Source: JANNPJ01 sp965200525 (GTDB lineage: Bacteria > Actinomycetota > Actinomycetes > Actinomycetales > Kineosporiaceae). Taken from it: a DNA stretch of 64,000 nt. Numbering within the stretch: the stretch's first letter is position 1; every line of letters starts with the position of its first letter. Made by a program: the position numbers and the translations under genes. Under the pieces are notes generated by a model. The model did no database searches. It was not told the DNA's origin and was given only the letters and a program-made list of their open reading frames with translations. The DNA lies in assembly GCA_965200525.1 (NCBI GenBank), contig OZ241368.1, forward strand, positions 6,758,001 through 6,822,000. Reading direction: 5' to 3'. This document shows positions 50,136-60,179 of the stretch, piece after piece.

Positions 50136-50693
50136 ATGGCATCGAGCGGCACGAGCGCGACCACGGTGGTACGGCCGGCCCGAGCCGGCGACCCCTCGTC
50201 GATCAGCGCCATCCAGGCCCGGGCCTGGCGGCTGGCCTACGGCAACCTGATGCCGGCGGACACTCTGGCGGCCCTCACCCCCGAGGCCCTGCTGCCGATC
50301 TGGCGCCGGGCGGTGAGCGAGCCGCCGTCGCCCCGGCACGCCGTCCTGGTCGCGGTGGCCGACGACATCGTGGTCGGTTTCGCGGCCGTGGCCCCGAGCG
50401 AGGACAAGGACGCCGACCCCACCGAGGGGCAGCTCGCCGTCCTGGCCGTCGACCCCAGTCACCAGCGCGCCGGCCACGGCTCCCGGCTGCTCTCGGCCGT
50501 GGTGGCCCACCTGCGCGAGCACCGGCTGACCGCGCTCACGGCCTGGGTGCCGGAGGACGATCTGGCCCGCAGCGCGTTCCTGAGCTCGGCCGGCATGGTG
50601 GCGGACGGCGCCCGGCGCAGCTATACCGGAGCGGCCGGCATCCGGGTCTCCGAGATCCGGTTCTCGGCCGACATCGCCGAGGACGGCGCCTGA
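50136..50693 (+). CDS. GNAT-family N-acetyltransferase
   Basis: A 185-residue acetyltransferase: VRPARAGDPSSISAIQARAWRLAYGNLMP is the N-terminal arm, GQLAVLAVDPSHQRAGHGSRLLSAVVAHL contains the acetyl-CoA-binding Q-x2-G-x-G/S motif, and AFLSSAGMVADGARR the C-terminal part. The substrate is unknown. ATG 50136 has GGAAGGA upstream. Its stop overlaps the proposed CTG start of azlC by 4 bases. Confidence 0.87.
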   Translation: MASSGTSATTVVRPARAGDPSSISAIQARAWRLAYGNLMPADTLAALTPEALLPIWRRAVSEPPSPRHAVLVAVADDIVVGFAAVAPSEDKDADPTEGQLAVLAVDPSHQRAGHGSRLLSAVVAHLREHRLTALTAWVPEDDLARSAFLSSAGMVADGARRSYTGAAGIRVSEIRFSADIAEDGA

Positions 50694-51466
50694 CCGAGAT
50701 CGCGCCCGGCCCGGCCGACTCCGACTCCAGCGACGGGACCGGGCCGGCCGGAGCCGACGACGGAGCCGACGACGGGGCCGGCGAGGACGACGGGGCCCGG
50801 GCCGCGGTCTGGCGCCAGGCGCTCTCGGTCGGCCTGGCCACCGGGGCCTACGGCATCTCGTTCGGGGCGGTCTCGGTCGCCGCCGGCCTGAGCGTGGCCC
50901 AGACCTGCGCCCTGAGCCTGCTGATGTTCAGCGGCGGATCGCAGTTCGCGTTCGCCGGGGTGGCCGCCGCCGGCGGTGGCCCGGTCGCCGCGGTCGCCAC
51001 CGCCGCTCTGGTCGGGGCCCGGAACGGGTTCTACGGCCTGCAGATGGCGCCCCTGCTGCGGGCCCGCGGGCTGCGCCGGACGGCCGCCGTCCAGCTGACC
51101 ATCGACGAATCGACCGCCGTCGGTTCGGCCCAGCTGACCACCCGGCCCGGCCGACCGGAGCTGGTCCGGCTCGGCTTCTGGGCCACCGGGACGAGCGTCT
51201 TCGTGCTCTGGAACGCCAGCACCGCGCTCGGGGCGGTGGTCGGCTCGGTGCTGGGCGACCCGCGCCGGTACGGCTTCGACGCCGCCGCCGGGGCCGCCTT
51301 CCTGGCCCTGCTCTGGCCCCGGCTGCGTGACGCCGACGCCCGCTGGATCGCCCTGACCGCGGCCGTCGTCGCTCTGGGCGCGGTGCCGTTCGCCCCGGCC
51401 GGGGTCCCGGTGCTGGTGGCGGGGCTGATCGCCGGGCTCGCGGCCCTGCGGGCGGTGCGCCGGTGA
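50690..51466 (+). CDS. azlC: AzlC-family amino acid exporter large subunit, probably CTG-initiated
   Basis: AzlC with AzlD exports branched-chain or related amino acids. The family core starts at WRQALSVGLATGAYGISFGAVSVAAGLSVAQTCALSLLMFSGGSQFAFAG, but the first ATG/GTG/TTG codon in this frame is GTG 50894, inside that core. In-frame CTG 50690 is preceded by GAGGA at 50679-50683 with a 6-base spacer and overlaps the GNAT stop as CTGA, the same architecture as the GTGA pairs around it. The proposed protein is 258 residues, with an acidic low-complexity head of about 45 residues. If only GTG 50894 is used, the first membrane helix is lost. Confidence 0.8.
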   Translation: MTEIAPGPADSDSSDGTGPAGADDGADDGAGEDDGARAAVWRQALSVGLATGAYGISFGAVSVAAGLSVAQTCALSLLMFSGGSQFAFAGVAAAGGGPVAAVATAALVGARNGFYGLQMAPLLRARGLRRTAAVQLTIDESTAVGSAQLTTRPGRPELVRLGFWATGTSVFVLWNASTALGAVVGSVLGDPRRYGFDAAAGAAFLALLWPRLRDADARWIALTAAVVALGAVPFAPAGVPVLVAGLIAGLAALRAVRR

Positions 51467-51774
51467 TCGGCTGGACGGCGGTGCTGCTGGCCGCCGCGGC
51501 GGTGTTCGCGATCAAGCTGGCCGGGCACCTGGCCCCCGAGCGGCTGCTGGAGCGACCGGCCGTGGTGCGGGCGGCCGGGCTGCTCACCGCCGGCCTGCTG
51601 GCCGCCCTGGTCGCCGTCCAGCTGGCCGGGGACGGCGACCACCTGCGACTGGACGCACGGTTGCCGGCCCTGGCCGTGGCCGCGCTGGCCTTGTGGCGCA
51701 GGGCGCCGTTCGTGGTGGTGGTGCTGCTGGCCGCGGTGACGGCGGCCGGCCTGCGGGCGCTCGGACTGCCCTGA
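51463..51774 (+). CDS. azlD: AzlD-family branched-chain amino acid exporter small subunit
   Basis: This 103-residue membrane protein has about four hydrophobic segments (WTAVLLAAAAVFAIKLAGHL, AAGLLTAGLLAALVAVQLA, LPALAVAALALW, APFVVVVLLAAVTAAGL), and the LAGHLAPERLLERP segment typical of AzlD. GTG 51463 overlaps the azlC stop (GTGA). Its stop is 3 bases from the convergent dapB stop. Confidence 0.88.
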   Translation: MIGWTAVLLAAAAVFAIKLAGHLAPERLLERPAVVRAAGLLTAGLLAALVAVQLAGDGDHLRLDARLPALAVAALALWRRAPFVVVVLLAAVTAAGLRALGLP

Positions 51775-51777
51775 GGC

Positions 51778-52530
<753 letters not shown>

Positions 52531-52751
52531 GGCTACAACCTCCGGGGCAGGCAGTTCGGCGGCTCTCGGGAATTGGGCCGGACCGCGAAAAGCGGCCTCG
52601 GGCAAGGTATCAGCGGCCCTCGCGAGGACCGAAATACCGCATGGATTCAGCACGACATTCATCACGTTTGTCCGATTTCGTGTATCCTACGGCCCTCCCG
52701 GGAGCGCGTGCCCGGGCCGGCCGACACGAAAGGTGGGGTGGCCCAAACCAG

Positions 52752-53243
52752 ATGAGCGCGGAGATGCTCGCCGAACTCGAACTACGCCGTTGGGACTGGT
52801 CGATGTTCCGACAGGCCTCCGGAAACGCTGGTCACGTTCCCGATGCGATCCGGGCCCTGCTGAGGTCCTCCTCGGCCGAGGAGGCCGACGGCCCGTACTG
52901 GAAGCTGGAGAACCACATCGTCCGCCAGGGCAAGCTGTTCGAGGCCGCCCTGCCCGCCGTGCCGGTCCTGGTCGCGGCCCTGGTCTGGGCCGAGCGGCCG
53001 AGCTGGGTCCGGGCGGCGCTGCTCGACTTGCTGTTCCAGCTGGTCAACGGCACCGCCCACGAGACCGAACGGGTGCTCTCCGACATCGACCTGGCCGGTA
53101 GCTGCCGGGCCGCCGCCCGCGAGGGGCTGTGGGTGTTCTACCGCGAACTGATCGACGGCGAGCAGGACGCCGCCAAGGACCTGCTGGTCGAGATCGAGAC
53201 CGACCGGGCCCGGCTGGCCGCGGTGATGCAGACCCTGGTCTGA
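52752..53243 (+). CDS. Hypothetical helical protein, possibly HEAT-like
   Basis: This 163-residue protein starts at ATG 52752. The pattern FRQASGNAGHVPDAIRALL, ENHIVRQGKLFEAALPAVPVLVAALVWAERPSWVRAALLDLLFQLV and ARLAAVMQTLV suggests paired antiparallel helices, like short HEAT-repeat proteins seen in actinobacterial genomes. It has no membrane segment or catalytic motif. It is divergent from dapB and convergent with eutC (9-base gap). Function unknown. Confidence 0.6.
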   Translation: MSAEMLAELELRRWDWSMFRQASGNAGHVPDAIRALLRSSSAEEADGPYWKLENHIVRQGKLFEAALPAVPVLVAALVWAERPSWVRAALLDLLFQLVNGTAHETERVLSDIDLAGSCRAAAREGLWVFYRELIDGEQDAAKDLLVEIETDRARLAAVMQTLV

Positions 53244-53252
53244 GCCGAGCCG

Positions 53253-54014
53253 TCAGGCCGGTTCGACCGCGGCCGGTCGCGAGCCGTCCTTGAGGTCGAC
53301 CCCCGAACGGCCGAGCGCCCGGGCCCCGACCACCAGGGCGCTGACCACGGCGGCGGCCGCCTCGTAGCCGAGCCCTTCGGGCGGGTGGATGTTGGACACG
53401 CAGTTGCGGTCGGCGTCGCTGCGGCCGGGGGCCGGCGCGTGGGTGAGGTAGACGCCGAGGCTGTCGGCCACCGACAGTCCCGGCCGCTCGCCGATCAGCA
53501 CGATCACCGTGCGCACGCCCAGGGCCTGGCCGATGTGGTCGCCGAGGGCGACCCGGGCCTGAGTGGCGATCACCGGTGCGGCCCGGGTCAGGTCGGCCGG
53601 CAGCGCCTTGAGCAGGGCGGCCAGGGTCGGCCCGGCGTGGGCCTGCAGGGCCCGGGCCGACAGGCCGTCGCAGAGCACGAACCCGACGTCGGCCCCGGTG
53701 GACGGCACGCCGGACAGGTCGGCCGGTAGCCGGCCCAGATCGGGCCGGCGCAGGTACTGGGCCCGGTCCTGGGCCCGGCTGCGGACCACGGCGGCCGGCC
53801 CCAGGCCGAGCGCTTCCAGCTCGCCGGACAGGGCCTCGACGTCCAGCGGATCATGGACGGCGTCCCGGGCGACCGCATGAGCGAGCCGGAACTCCAGCAC
53901 CCGGCCGGTCGGCAAGCCGTCCCCGGCCCGGCCCAGCCCGATCCGGGACTGCGTGCTGCGGCGCAGGTCGGCCCAGAAATCACCGGCCGCGGGGGCCGGC
54001 TCGGGCAGGCTCAT
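53253..54014 (-). CDS. eutC: Ethanolamine ammonia-lyase small subunit
   Basis: EutC and EutB form the adenosylcobalamin-dependent enzyme that splits ethanolamine into acetaldehyde and ammonia. The 253-residue protein shows the family patterns RIGLGRAGDGLPT, LEFRLAHAVARDAVHDPLD, FVLCDGLSARALQAHA and VIVLIGERPGLSVADSLGVYLTHAPAPGRSDADRNCVSNI. ATG 54014 overlaps the eutB stop (ATGA). Confidence 0.96.
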   Translation of the reverse strand: MSLPEPAPAAGDFWADLRRSTQSRIGLGRAGDGLPTGRVLEFRLAHAVARDAVHDPLDVEALSGELEALGLGPAAVVRSRAQDRAQYLRRPDLGRLPADLSGVPSTGADVGFVLCDGLSARALQAHAGPTLAALLKALPADLTRAAPVIATQARVALGDHIGQALGVRTVIVLIGERPGLSVADSLGVYLTHAPAPGRSDADRNCVSNIHPPEGLGYEAAAAVVSALVVGARALGRSGVDLKDGSRPAAVEPA

Positions 54015-55423
54015 CGCGACCCGGCCAGGGCTCGCAACGGCGAGACCGCCGGCTCGACCGGGAGCACCCGGCCGTCGCCACCGGCCAGGCCCATCGTCTG
54101 CAGCCAGGTCTCGAACTCCGGCGCCGGGCGCAGGCCGAGGACCTGTCTGAGGTAGAGCGCGTCGTGGAACGAGGTGCTCTGGTAGCCGAGCATGACGTCG
54201 TCCGCCCCGGGAACCGCGATCACGAACGAGCAGCCGGCCACGCCGAGCAGGGTCAGCAGGGTGTCCATGTCGTCCTGGTCGGCCTCGGCGTGGTTGGTGT
54301 AGCAGACGTCGACCCCCATCGGGACGCCGAGCAGCTTGCCGCAGAAGTGGTCCTCCAGGCCGGCCCGGATGATCTGCTTGCCGTCGTACAGGTACTCCGG
54401 CCCGATGAAGCCGACCACGGTGTTCACCAGGAACGGCTCGAACTCGCGGGCCACCGCGTAGGCCCGGGCCTCCAGGGTCTGCTGGTCGACCGGCCTGCCG
54501 CCGGTGCCCAGATGGGCGCCGGCCGACAGGGCCGAGCCCTGCCCGGTCTCCATGTACATCACGTTGCTGCCGACCGTCCCCCGGTTCAGCGAGCGGCCGG
54601 CCTCGTTGCCCTCCCTCAGTACAGCCAGGTCGACGCCGAAACCGCGGTTGGCGGCCTGGGTGCCGGCCACCGACTGGAACACCAGGTCGACCGGAACGCC
54701 CGCCTCGATCAGGCCGATCGTCGTCGTCACGTGGGTCAGCACGCAGGACTGGGTCGGGATCGCGTACCGGGAGCGGACGTCGTCCAGCAGGTGCAGCAGA
54801 TCGGCGCAGGCCTGGGGCGAGTCGGTGGCCGGGTTGATCCCGATCACCGCGTCGCCCGAGCCGAGCAGCAGACCGTCCAGGGTGGCGGCGGCGATCCCGC
54901 GCGGGTCGTCGGTCGGGTGGTTGGGCTGCAGCCGGGTGCTCAGCCGGCCGGGCCGCCCGACCGTGGTCCGGAAGCCGGTGACCACGCTGATCGCCCGGGC
55001 GACGGCGATCAGGTCCTGGTTGCGCATCAGCTTGCTGACCGCGGCGGCCATCTCCGGGGTGATCCCGGGGGCCAGCGCACTGAGGACGGCGGCCGCGCCC
55101 GGCCGGACGGCGGCGTCCAGCAGCCAGTCCCGGAACCCGCCCACGGTCAGGTGGGCGACCGGGGCGAAGGCCACCGCGTCGTGCCGGTCGATGATCAGCC
55201 GGGTGACCTCGTCGTCCTCGTACGGGACGACGAGCTCCTGCAGGAACACCGCCAGCGGCACATCGGCCAGCACCCACTGGGCGGCCGCTCTCTCGGCGTC
55301 GGAGGTGGCGGCGCAACCGGCCAGTTCGTCCCCGGAACGGGCCGGCGTGGCCTTGGCCAGCAGCTCGACCAGGCCGCTGAACTGGTACGTGGTGCCGCCA
55401 CTGTGCTGCACGTATCCGGCCAC
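54011..55423 (-). CDS. eutB: Ethanolamine ammonia-lyase large subunit
   Basis: The catalytic B12-binding subunit, 470 residues: GTTYQFSGLVELLAKATPARSGDELAG at the N-terminus, NPATDSPQACADLLHLLDDV, THVTTTIGLIEAGVPVDLVFQSVAGTQAANRGFGVDL and the C-terminal CYTNHAEADQDDMDTLL are family marks. GTG 55423 follows GGAGG with a suitable spacer. No permease, reactivase or microcompartment genes are adjacent, so the pair probably works in the cytoplasm. B12 use links it to the NrdJ in the same window. Confidence 0.97.
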   Translation of the reverse strand: MAGYVQHSGGTTYQFSGLVELLAKATPARSGDELAGCAATSDAERAAAQWVLADVPLAVFLQELVVPYEDDEVTRLIIDRHDAVAFAPVAHLTVGGFRDWLLDAAVRPGAAAVLSALAPGITPEMAAAVSKLMRNQDLIAVARAISVVTGFRTTVGRPGRLSTRLQPNHPTDDPRGIAAATLDGLLLGSGDAVIGINPATDSPQACADLLHLLDDVRSRYAIPTQSCVLTHVTTTIGLIEAGVPVDLVFQSVAGTQAANRGFGVDLAVLREGNEAGRSLNRGTVGSNVMYMETGQGSALSAGAHLGTGGRPVDQQTLEARAYAVAREFEPFLVNTVVGFIGPEYLYDGKQIIRAGLEDHFCGKLLGVPMGVDVCYTNHAEADQDDMDTLLTLLGVAGCSFVIAVPGADDVMLGYQSTSFHDALYLRQVLGLRPAPEFETWLQTMGLAGGDGRVLPVEPAVSPLRALAGSR

Positions 55424-55628
55424 GTCGTGCCTCCGCCATCAGAAAAAGGATGGAGAACACACCATTGGCCGCCACTTGGCGTTGATGAGACCACCGCGCC
55501 AGGACAGTGTCAACGAAAGGTGACCAACGACCGCTGGGGAGGAACAATCAGCCTCGAGGCGGCCCGGGCGGGCCCTTTCGGCGATCGGTCCTCCTTTCCG
55601 GTCGTCCCCGACGGCGAGAGGGCGCGTC

Positions 55629-56501
55629 ATGCGACGGCGGAGCATCGCGTCGGGGCTGGCCGTGGCCGCGGTGGCGGTGCTGGCGGGCTGTGGGCCGGGG
55701 CGATCGGATCCGACCGCGAGCGCGACCGCGGTGACCTGGTCCGGGGTCCGCGTGACGAACGAGTCCTACGGGCCGGACCCGCAGCAGATGGTCACCGTGT
55801 CCCGCCGGGCCGACGCCGACGGCAAGACGGTGATCTTCCTGCACGGTGGTAGCTGGCTGCACGGCTCGCGAGCCAGCCTGAATCCGGAGGCCGCCACCTG
55901 GGCCCGGAACGGCTGGGTCTCGATCGACGTCGACTACCGGCTGGGCCGGCTCGACCACGTGCCCGGTGACGGCCGGGCGATCCTGGCCGACGTGCAGACC
56001 GTGCTGACCACGTACCGGGCCGAGCCCTACGTGGACCCGAAACGCATCGTCGTCTACGGGGAGTCGGCCGGCGGTCACCTGGCCACCTGGCTCGGCGCCT
56101 ACCGGGGCGACCAGATCGCCGCGACGATCGCCTTCTCCCCGGTGTCGTCGATCTCCGGAGCGATCGCGGCCGGCCGGGCGCCCGGCGCGGTCCCGAACGT
56201 GCGGCTCCTCGGCCGGGCCGCCCAGGAGTTCTTCGGCTACTCCCCGCAGACCACCGACGCCCACGCCTACCTCAACCGGGCCGGGCCGATGTTCATCGTG
56301 GTCAGCACCCACGAGTGGGTCGACCCGGCGGTCCACGGCGTAGCTCTCTGCCGAGCCCTCGGCCGGCGCTGCCACCTGGTGGAGTACCCCGGCACCGCGC
56401 ACGCCTCGATCATCGTCACCAAGCACCCCGAGGTCGCCGACCAGGCGCGCGCCTGGGCCGACGCCCAACTGCGGGCGGCCCCCACGAAAGCCGGGACCTG
56501 A
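55629..56501 (+). CDS. Lipoprotein alpha/beta-hydrolase (esterase/lipase family)
   Basis: This 290-residue protein has a lipoprotein signal with the lipobox LAGC (Cys21) and so is surface-anchored. The oxyanion motif is LHGGSW (Hsl-type), the nucleophile Ser is in YGESAGGHLATWLG, and the acid and histidine are probably in THEWVD and GTAHASII. Such proteins hydrolyse acyl esters. ATG 55629 has a GAGAGGG site. It is divergent from eutB; no partner is evident. Confidence 0.88.
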   Translation: MRRRSIASGLAVAAVAVLAGCGPGRSDPTASATAVTWSGVRVTNESYGPDPQQMVTVSRRADADGKTVIFLHGGSWLHGSRASLNPEAATWARNGWVSIDVDYRLGRLDHVPGDGRAILADVQTVLTTYRAEPYVDPKRIVVYGESAGGHLATWLGAYRGDQIAATIAFSPVSSISGAIAAGRAPGAVPNVRLLGRAAQEFFGYSPQTTDAHAYLNRAGPMFIVVSTHEWVDPAVHGVALCRALGRRCHLVEYPGTAHASIIVTKHPEVADQARAWADAQLRAAPTKAGT

Positions 56502-56526
56502 CCCGGTCGAAGGGTCAGATCCCGGC
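56490..56526. terminator. Hairpin spanning the lipoprotein stop
   Basis: GCCGGGACCTGACCC (56490-56504) pairs with GGGTCAGATCCCGGC (56512-56526), with one mismatch and a 7-base loop. It overlaps the stop codon at 56499-56501 and lies before the convergent M16 gene end, so it can serve both strands. Confidence 0.7.
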
Positions 56527-56544
56527 CTCGGGCCGACAGCGCAC

Positions 56545-57912
56545 CTAGCGCAGGGTGAACTTCCGGTCGGGGTCGAACGGGCCGACCACGGCCAGGGTGA
56601 GCGGCCGGGCGACCAGGTCGGCGGCCAGCGACTGCACGTCGGCCGCCGTCACCACCTTGATCCGCTCCAGCGACTCGTCCAGGTCGGTGTACTCGCCGTG
56701 CACCAGTTCGGCCTTGCCCAGGCGGGACATCCGCGATCCGGTGTCCTCCAGGCCGAGCACCAGCCCGCCGCGCAACTGGCCATGGGCCCGCAGCAACTCC
56801 TCCTCCGGCACACCGCCTTCGGCCAGCCGGTGCAGCTCGCTGACCAGCAACGAGATCACCTCGTCGACCTTGGCCGGGGTGCAGCCGGCGTAGAGCCCGA
56901 AGTACCCCGAGTCGGAGTACCCGGAGGCGAACGAGTAGACCGAGTAGGCCAGCCCGCGCTTCTCCCGGATCTCCTGGAACAGCCGCGAGCTCATCCCTCC
57001 GCCCAGCACCGCGTTCAGCACCGACATCGAGTAGCGCCGCGGATCGGTGGCCACCAGCGAGGTGGTCCCGACGACGACGTTGGCCTGCTCGGTGGGCCGG
57101 TTGACCACAACCGTCGGGCCGAACTCGGCACTGGCAGGCAGGTACCCGCCGGCGTCGACGGTCGAGCGCCGCAGGGACGGCTGGACACCGTCCGGCAGCG
57201 CCCAGCCCGAACGGGCCAGGCTGGCCGCGACCAGGTCGCAGACGTGGTCGTGGTCGATCCCGCCGGCCACGGTGACCACCAGGCCGGGGGCCTGGTAGTG
57301 CTCCGCGTAGTGCTCGACGATGTCGTCGCGGCCGACCGCCCGGATGCTGTCCGCCGTCCCGCCGATCGGCCGGCCGAGCGGGTGGAGCCCGAGAACCGCC
57401 TCGGCGAACCGCTCGTGCACGACGTCACCGGGGTCGTCGTCGTTCATCGCCAGCTCTTCGAGGATGACGCCGCGCTCGCTCTCGACGTCGGCCACCTCGA
57501 GCCGGGCCGAGGTCACCATGTCGCAGAGCACGTCGACGGCCATCGGCAGGTCGTCGTCCAGGACCCGGGCGTAGTAGCAGGTGTGCTCCTTGCCGGTGAC
57601 CGCGTTCGACTCACCGCCGACCTCGTCGAACGAAGTCGCGATGTCCATCGCCGAACGCCGGGCCGTGCCCTTGAACAGCAGGTGTTCGAGGAAATGGGTC
57701 GAGCCGTGATGACCGGTGGTCTCGTCGCGCGAGCCCACCCCGACCCAGAAGCCGATGGTGGCCGAGCGCAGCCCGGGCATCGCCTCACTGAGCACCCGGA
57801 CCCCGCCGGGCAGGACGGTCCGGCGCACGATCGCGCCGCCGTCCTGACCGGCGATGGTCTGGGTCGAACCTGATGTGCCCGCTGCCACCAGCGGGAGTGG
57901 AGTAGCCGTCAC
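56545..57912 (-). CDS. M16-family zinc peptidase (PepR-like)
   Basis: This 455-residue processing-peptidase relative has the inverted zinc motif HFLEHLLFKGT (HxxEH) and the second zinc ligand in ESERGVILEELAM. The C-terminal inactive domain (RLFQEIREKRGLAYSVYSFASGYSD) contains the RGLAY strand. GTG 57912 begins one base after the pnp stop. The same gene follows pnp in M. tuberculosis (Rv2782c). Substrate unknown. Confidence 0.93.
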   Translation of the reverse strand: MTATPLPLVAAGTSGSTQTIAGQDGGAIVRRTVLPGGVRVLSEAMPGLRSATIGFWVGVGSRDETTGHHGSTHFLEHLLFKGTARRSAMDIATSFDEVGGESNAVTGKEHTCYYARVLDDDLPMAVDVLCDMVTSARLEVADVESERGVILEELAMNDDDPGDVVHERFAEAVLGLHPLGRPIGGTADSIRAVGRDDIVEHYAEHYQAPGLVVTVAGGIDHDHVCDLVAASLARSGWALPDGVQPSLRRSTVDAGGYLPASAEFGPTVVVNRPTEQANVVVGTTSLVATDPRRYSMSVLNAVLGGGMSSRLFQEIREKRGLAYSVYSFASGYSDSGYFGLYAGCTPAKVDEVISLLVSELHRLAEGGVPEEELLRAHGQLRGGLVLGLEDTGSRMSRLGKAELVHGEYTDLDESLERIKVVTAADVQSLAADLVARPLTLAVVGPFDPDRKFTLR

Positions 57913-57913
57913 G

Positions 57914-60157
57914 TCAGGCGTTGGCGTCCGCGGGCTCGGCCGCGGCGGCGTTCTCGGCCGCCTCGTCGAGCACCGGGGCCAGCGAGAGCTTTCCGCGCGG
58001 GTCGATCTCGGCGATCTGGACCTGGACCTTCTGGCCGATGCTGAGCACGTCCTCGACGTTCTCCACCCGCTTGCCGCCGACCATCCGGCGGATCTGCGAG
58101 ATGTGCAGCAGGCCGTCCTTGCCCGGGACCAGGCTGACGAACGCGCCGAAGGTCGTCGTCTTCACGACGGTGCCCAGGTAACGCTCGCCGACCTCCGGCA
58201 TGGTCGGGTTGGCGATCGCGTTGATCGCCGCCCGAGCCGCCTCGGCCGAGGGGCCGTCGGTGGCGCCGATGTACACCGTGCCGTCGTCCTCGATCGAGAT
58301 GTCGGCGCCGGTGTCCTCCTGGATCTGGTTGATCATCTTGCCCTTCGGGCCGATGACCTCTCCGATCTTGTCCACCGGGACCTTGACGCTGATCACCCGG
58401 GGAGCGAACTTGCTCATCTCGTCCGGGCGGTCGATGGCCTCGCTCATCACGTCGAGGATGTGCAGCCGGGCCTCGCGGGCCTGGGTCAGCGCACCGGCCA
58501 GGACCGAGGCCGGGATGCCGTCGAGCTTGGTGTCGAGCTGGATCGCGGTGACGAACTCGCTGGTGCCGGCCACCTTGAAGTCCATGTCGCCGAACGCGTC
58601 CTCGGCACCGAGGATGTCGGTGAGCGCCGCATAGGACGTCTCGCCGTCCACGGTGTCGGAAACCAGGCCCATCGCGATACCGGCGACCGGCGCGCGCAGC
58701 GGCACCCCGGCGTTCAGCAGCGAAAGGGTGGAGGCGCAGACCGAGCCCATCGACGTCGAGCCGTTGGAGCTCAGCGCCTCGGAGACCTGGCGGATCGCGT
58801 AGGGGAAGTCCTCGCGGCTGGGCAGTACGGGCATCAAGGCCCGCTCGGCCAGCGCGCCGTGACCGATCTCGCGGCGCTTGGGCGAACCCACCCGGCCGGT
58901 CTCACCGGTGCTGTAGGGCGGGAAGTTGTAGTTGTGCATGTAGCGCTTACGGGTCTCCGGCGAGAGCGTGTCGAGCTGCTGCTCCATCCGGAGCATGTTC
59001 AGCGTGGTGACGCCCAGGATCTGGGTCTCGCCCCGCTCGAACAGCGCCGAGCCGTGCACCCGCGGGATGACCTCGACCTCGGCCGAGAGCTGGCGGATGT
59101 CGGCCAGACCGCGGCCGTCGATCCGGACCTTGTCCCGCAGGATGCGCTGCCGCACGACCTTCTTGTTGACGGCGCGGAAGGCGGCCGAGACCTCCTTGTC
59201 GCGACCCTCGAACTCGCCCGCGAACTTGGCCTTGATCGCGTCCTTGAGCTCGTCGAGCTTGGTCTCGCGGTCCTGCTTGTCGGCGATCGTGAAGGCGGCG
59301 GTGACGTCGTCCGTGGACGCCGCGGCGACGGCCTGGTAGACGTCGTCCTGGTAGTCCGGGAAGAGCGGGAACTCGACGGTCGGCTTGGCCGCCTTGGCCG
59401 CGACCTCGTTCTGGGCGGCGCAGAGCGCGGCGATGAACGGCTTGGCCGCCTCCAGACCGGCGGCGACGACCTCCTCGGTCGGCGCGGCGACGCCCTGCTC
59501 CTTGATCAGGTTCCAGGAGCCGTCGGTGGCCTCGGCCTCGACCATCATGATCGCGACGTCGGTGCTGCCGTCCTTGGCGGTCACGACCCGGCCGGCGACG
59601 ACCATGTCGAAGACGGCCCGCTCCAGCTCGGAGTGCCGCGGGAAGCCGACCCACTGGCCGTCGATCAGCGCCACCCGGACGCCACCGATCGGGCCCGAGA
59701 AGGGCAGCCCGGAGATCTGGGTGGAGAGCGAGGCGCCGTTGATCGCGACGACGTCGTAGAGGTCGTCGGGGTTGAGCGAGAGCACGGTGACGACGACCTG
59801 GACCTCGTTGCGCAGGCCCTTGACGAAGGTCGGGCGCAGCGGGCGGTCGATCAGCCGGCAGCAGAGGATGGCCTCGGTGCTGGGCCGGCCCTCACGGCGG
59901 AAGAACGAGCCGGGGATCTTGCCCGCGGCGTACATCCGCTCCTCGACGTCGATCGTCAGCGGGAAGAAGTCGAAGTGGTCCTTCGGGTACTTACCGGCGG
60001 TCGTCGCCGACAGCAGCATGGTCTCGCCGTCGAGGTAGATGGACACCGATCCAGCGGCCTGCTTGGCGAGGCGGCCGGTCTCGAACCGCACGGTGCGGGT
60101 GCCGAACGAGCCGTTGTCGATGACGGCTTCGGCGGCGGTGATCTCTGGACCCTCCAA
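57914..60157 (-). CDS. pnp: Polyribonucleotide nucleotidyltransferase (PNPase)
   Basis: PNPase is a phosphorolytic 3'-5' exoribonuclease of mRNA decay. The 747-residue protein has two RNase PH domains (GRLAKQAAGSVSIYLDGETMLLSATTAG; RIDGRGLADIRQLSAEV), a KH domain (GEVIGPKGKMINQIQEDTGADISIEDDG) and an S1 domain (YLGTVVKTTTFGAFVSLVPGKDGLLHISQI). The start is TTG 60157 (LEGPEITAAEAVI), preceded by AGGAG with an 8-base spacer. The rpsO-pnp-M16 order is conserved. A hairpin lies in its leader. Confidence 0.97.
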   Translation of the reverse strand: MEGPEITAAEAVIDNGSFGTRTVRFETGRLAKQAAGSVSIYLDGETMLLSATTAGKYPKDHFDFFPLTIDVEERMYAAGKIPGSFFRREGRPSTEAILCCRLIDRPLRPTFVKGLRNEVQVVVTVLSLNPDDLYDVVAINGASLSTQISGLPFSGPIGGVRVALIDGQWVGFPRHSELERAVFDMVVAGRVVTAKDGSTDVAIMMVEAEATDGSWNLIKEQGVAAPTEEVVAAGLEAAKPFIAALCAAQNEVAAKAAKPTVEFPLFPDYQDDVYQAVAAASTDDVTAAFTIADKQDRETKLDELKDAIKAKFAGEFEGRDKEVSAAFRAVNKKVVRQRILRDKVRIDGRGLADIRQLSAEVEVIPRVHGSALFERGETQILGVTTLNMLRMEQQLDTLSPETRKRYMHNYNFPPYSTGETGRVGSPKRREIGHGALAERALMPVLPSREDFPYAIRQVSEALSSNGSTSMGSVCASTLSLLNAGVPLRAPVAGIAMGLVSDTVDGETSYAALTDILGAEDAFGDMDFKVAGTSEFVTAIQLDTKLDGIPASVLAGALTQAREARLHILDVMSEAIDRPDEMSKFAPRVISVKVPVDKIGEVIGPKGKMINQIQEDTGADISIEDDGTVYIGATDGPSAEAARAAINAIANPTMPEVGERYLGTVVKTTTFGAFVSLVPGKDGLLHISQIRRMVGGKRVENVEDVLSIGQKVQVQIAEIDPRGKLSLAPVLDEAAENAAAAEPADANA

Positions 60158-60179
60158 GGGTCACACTCCTGTTCATTCG

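Noticed and set aside
50894..51466. azlC starting at GTG 50894
   Set aside because: It would delete the first conserved AzlC helix, which is fully present in frame upstream.
55424..55628. Cobalamin riboswitch upstream of eutB
   Set aside because: No B12-box or characteristic pairing seen in the 205-base gap.
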